This document shows positions 61,030 to 64,000 of a DNA stretch of 64,000 nt, piece by piece (positions within the stretch are counted from its first letter, which is position 1; every line of letters starts with the position of its first letter). Origin of the DNA: Otis tarda (taxonomy: Eukaryota; Chordata; Aves; Otidiformes; Otididae); contig CM048591.1 of NCBI GenBank assembly GCA_026413225.1, forward strand, positions 35,495,803 to 35,559,802, read 5' to 3'. The notes under the pieces were generated by a model that made no database searches, was not told the DNA's origin, and worked only from the letters and a program-made list of their open reading frames with translations. The position numbers and the translations under genes are program-made.

Positions 61030-61560
61030 CAACAATCGTACTGTCCCCCTATTGAACTCTTTTGCCTCCATTGACAATTCTTTAATTTCACATGGCAATG
61101 CCTCTGTGTTTTGAGGCGAGTTTTGGGAACCATGGCCACCAGAAATTAAACTCTTAAGAGCCCTGACCAAAGGAGCAGGAGTGGGGAGCTCCGCTCAGGC
61201 TTTGGATGCGTTGCAGGCTAAGCGCTCCTTTTGAAGACAGAGAGGTGAAGCTGGCTGGAGAAAACACCAATCTGTTTGTTCTGTCTAAGGAGTTCCTTTG
61301 CCTTGATACAGCAATTGCAGCGATCTGATTCAGTCCCCTAAGGGGCCAGCTGCTCTCAGGAAGCCCAAGGGGGTATCAATCAGCTGAGAAAAGTCTCCTT
61401 CTTCCTTTAACCCTGTCTGCAACTGCTGCCTGAAGCCTCCTTCAGCAACTGTCTGTGCTGAATTGTACTCCAAAGAACAGAGTAACTGGCAGCACAATTT
61501 GCAGTCAGAAGCTTGGTTCAACTACAAATTAAAATACACTCCATCCTGCAGATCTAGCAG
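61030..61560. other. Unclassified moderately GC-rich stretch
   Basis: This is richer in GC than its surroundings, with an ATTAAA at about 61,145 and a few CpGs. It could be an old LTR or other repeat, but I could not find its ends or a family. It is not coding as far as I can see. Confidence 0.3.
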
Positions 61561-61564
61561 CTGT

Positions 61565-64000
61565 GCATATCAGGAGCTTTCTATCATTATTTCTAGTGCA
61601 GTGCAGCCATTGCACTAAACACATGTATAAGGCAAAGAATCACTTACCTGGACAGTCCTTAAAAATCTCCTGTGCACTTGACTGTGAGCCCACAGGAGTG
61701 CCAGGGTTTGGCAGACAAAGGAGAGCGAGACAGGGAACTGGGAACAGGCAGGCAGGACTTTCAGTGGAGTTGAACTTGACTGTGCTGACTGCACTTTATT
61801 ACTGTATTAAGCCCACAAATATCTCTTGAGAAATGTGGAAGTTACTGTACTTTTCAGCAACACTGGCTTACTACTAAAAATCTGCACTGCTGTGGCGCAA
61901 AATGTGTATGGTGTACATCTAGCCATACAGATCTTCTGGGTATGGTGATGTGGGTTGTACCTCAGACTACAGCAGCCTGTAAAGGTTTGTGACACACATC
62001 TGTACGATATGGCTTGGGTACCAGAGATTCTGTACCAGAATCACAGTCTCTAGCTGGGTGTCCAGCTATGACAGGCAATCCATCTTCAGTCTACTCAGAA
62101 AGTGTTTCCAATTACATGTGCTAGAAAGTACTGCAAGCGGGCTTTTCTCATCACTGAATGGTATGGTTTATATGAATTTATACTGTTTTATCATCTTTTG
62201 GTCCTGACAGAATGCAGAGGGAAATACGAATGTCTGCCTCAAATTGATTGTAAACATTTCAGTTGGCTTTTAGACCAGTTTTAAAAGCTGAGTATAAAAT
62301 ATGTACCTTGTTGGTGCACATATCCAGGCAAATACATAAGTAGATAAAACTCCTACTTTAAGTTTGACATCCTGTCCTGGCTGAAGGATTCAAACTACAG
62401 GTAACAATTATGTGTCCCAGCTGGGGAAGCTGTTTTTAAGAAATGATATTCAAAATGGTTTCCTACTTAAAGGATATGGTACATGCAATGATTAGGCAAA
62501 TAAAGACCATCAGCAATGCTGTACCAGTGGCAGATTCACAAAGATAACCTGACAGATGCCCTTAAAAGCCATCAGCTGAAGAAAGAGATCTCAATGTGGC
62601 TTTGCGTCTGCATTCCTTGTTACAGAAAAATGAAGCAGGTTTTAGCAACAAATATGCCAGAGTATATATGATACTAAGTGTATTTAAAACAGAAAATAAA
62701 CAAATATGGAAGTTTTTTTGATAGTACTACTTACTCTTAAGGCTATACTTTTTTTTTTAATTGCTTATCAATGCTTTCCTTCTTGTATAGTTATTTTGAT
62801 ACAATCTGTGGCTATCTAAGGTTTTCCATGTTAACCAGCTGACTTGCTGATTACTATAATGAAATCTTTCACACAAAGTTTGGCTCTGATACCATGAAAA
62901 TAGGAGACATTTTGGTGCATTCAGGATAAATGAAACCTTTAAGAAAAAAGTTTCCTAGAAAATCAGCTTTCTGCCTTCAGGAACAGAAATAGGCTAATCA
63001 CATCTCCAGTGAAACACAGAAGTGCAGGTTTTGTTCTAGCATTTTTAAAAATCTAGAGGGCTTTTACATGCTAGTGACAACACAGCTCCAATGGGCTTAT
63101 GATAACAGTCAGAGTGGTTAAAAAACACTGAAGACAGTGTGGTGACAGTGCAGCAATCCCTCACCTCTTGTCAGTCTCAGGGAGGTCAGAAAGTCAAAAT
63201 TCCTCCTTCCTTTGCTGGCTAGCAGTGGTCTAGAGTCTTGCTCCTTGTCATACAGCGGCTGGAGGAAATCTCTGCCAGGGATCCTTGCAGTGTTCTGCTT
63301 TTATGAAAAAGAGAATAAACCTGGCATTTTAAGATTTTAAGAGCCAGAAATCTCTTAAGGCTTCATTCACAAAGACCTCTCCATACCACTGAGATTCTGC
63401 GACTGTAAATAATTCTGCGCTGCCAGGCGTTTTCAGGTAAATCTAGAATGTGAGTAGCACACCTGCTAGAAGTAACCAAAACACAATTAGCAATACTGTC
63501 ACAGTTTGAAGTTCTTGTTCAATATTTATTCAGTGTAAATTTGGCCTTTGAAAAAAACTGAAGAATTTGACCTTTGAAAAAAAAAGAAGAAGAATTTGCC
63601 CCATGGTATTTTAATATTTAGGCAATAAAGCAAGATACTCTATTTCTTATATGCTTATGCACAGTATTGGTTACAACACATAAATGCAGTAGCTTACACT
63701 TAACAGTGTATTTTATGTGAAAGATCTTGCAATGAAATCTGTCAATTTTTCTGATAACATGAAAAATGTTCACACTTTGACAAAGACTAAATCATCCTTC
63801 AGTGCTTATCTGTGTACTGTATTTGTGAATATGAATAGGTCATTGTCTTCAAAGTTACTGTTCATGCATGAAAAATTCAACATATGCATGAGTTTATGCA
63901 TTAAGAATGTGTTATGCTTGTATTGCTATGGCAGTGTCTTCTGGATAGAGTTTAAGCACATTTCTCTTGCCATGCGGAGCATTCTTTACCTGCCTCTTCT
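61565..64000. other. AT-rich non-coding DNA
   Basis: No gene or recognised repeat. A small tandem duplication lies at 63,544-63,598, where 'TTTGAAAAAAACTGAAGAATTTG' is followed by a near copy 'TTTGAAAAAAAAAGAAGAAGAATTTG'. Confidence 0.5.

Noticed and set aside
1-64000. CRISPR arrays, bacterial operons, tRNA or rRNA genes
   Set aside because: Repeats and composition are those of a vertebrate nuclear genome. No spaced direct-repeat array or RNA gene fold was seen.

Overview
The window looks like nuclear DNA of a bird. It is mostly AT-rich and CpG-poor, it carries CR1-family LINE fragments with the typical 8-bp ATTCTGTG-type tail, and it holds LTRs that resemble the avian ERVL group. The species cannot be read from the sequence. 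No complete protein-coding gene is visible. The six-frame ORFs of about 100-140 codons outside repeats occur about as often as expected by chance (roughly nine by my estimate at this base composition). Long ORFs in the GC-rich blocks are low-complexity or repeat-derived.

Layout. 1-1.54 kb: featureless AT-rich DNA. 1.55-2.15 kb: an old, decayed LTR of the same general kind as those near 48 and 56 kb. 2.2-21.8 kb: AT-rich non-coding DNA with microsatellites and an isolated CRE-type palindrome. 21.85-24.25 kb: a large CpG island, the only strong promoter-like region here. A good splice donor on the minus strand at its left edge suggests a gene whose first exon lies in the island and whose first intron runs leftward through 1-22 kb, but I could not name it. 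24.5-46.3 kb: AT-rich DNA with a CTCF-like motif at 25.2 kb, an ancient CR1 at 31.8-32.4 kb and a small hAT-type DNA transposon at 39.3 kb.

46.3-61.5 kb is a repeat-dense zone. It contains several CR1 copies on both strands, two ERVL-like solo LTRs about 8.3 kb apart (48.1-49.3 and 56.4-58.0 kb), a compound pentanucleotide microsatellite grown on a CR1 tail, and an unexplained GC-rich block at 51.13-51.48 kb. 61.5-64 kb is ordinary AT-rich DNA.

The most notable observation is the structure of the second LTR. Its middle contains 634 bp that are identical by eye to the 3' part of the first LTR plus 342 bp of that LTR's own downstream flank. Its own, diverged LTR 3' end then resumes. The rest of the two LTRs differs by roughly 10%. 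This looks like a recent ectopic repair or template-switch event between neighbouring solo LTRs, or else an assembly chimera.
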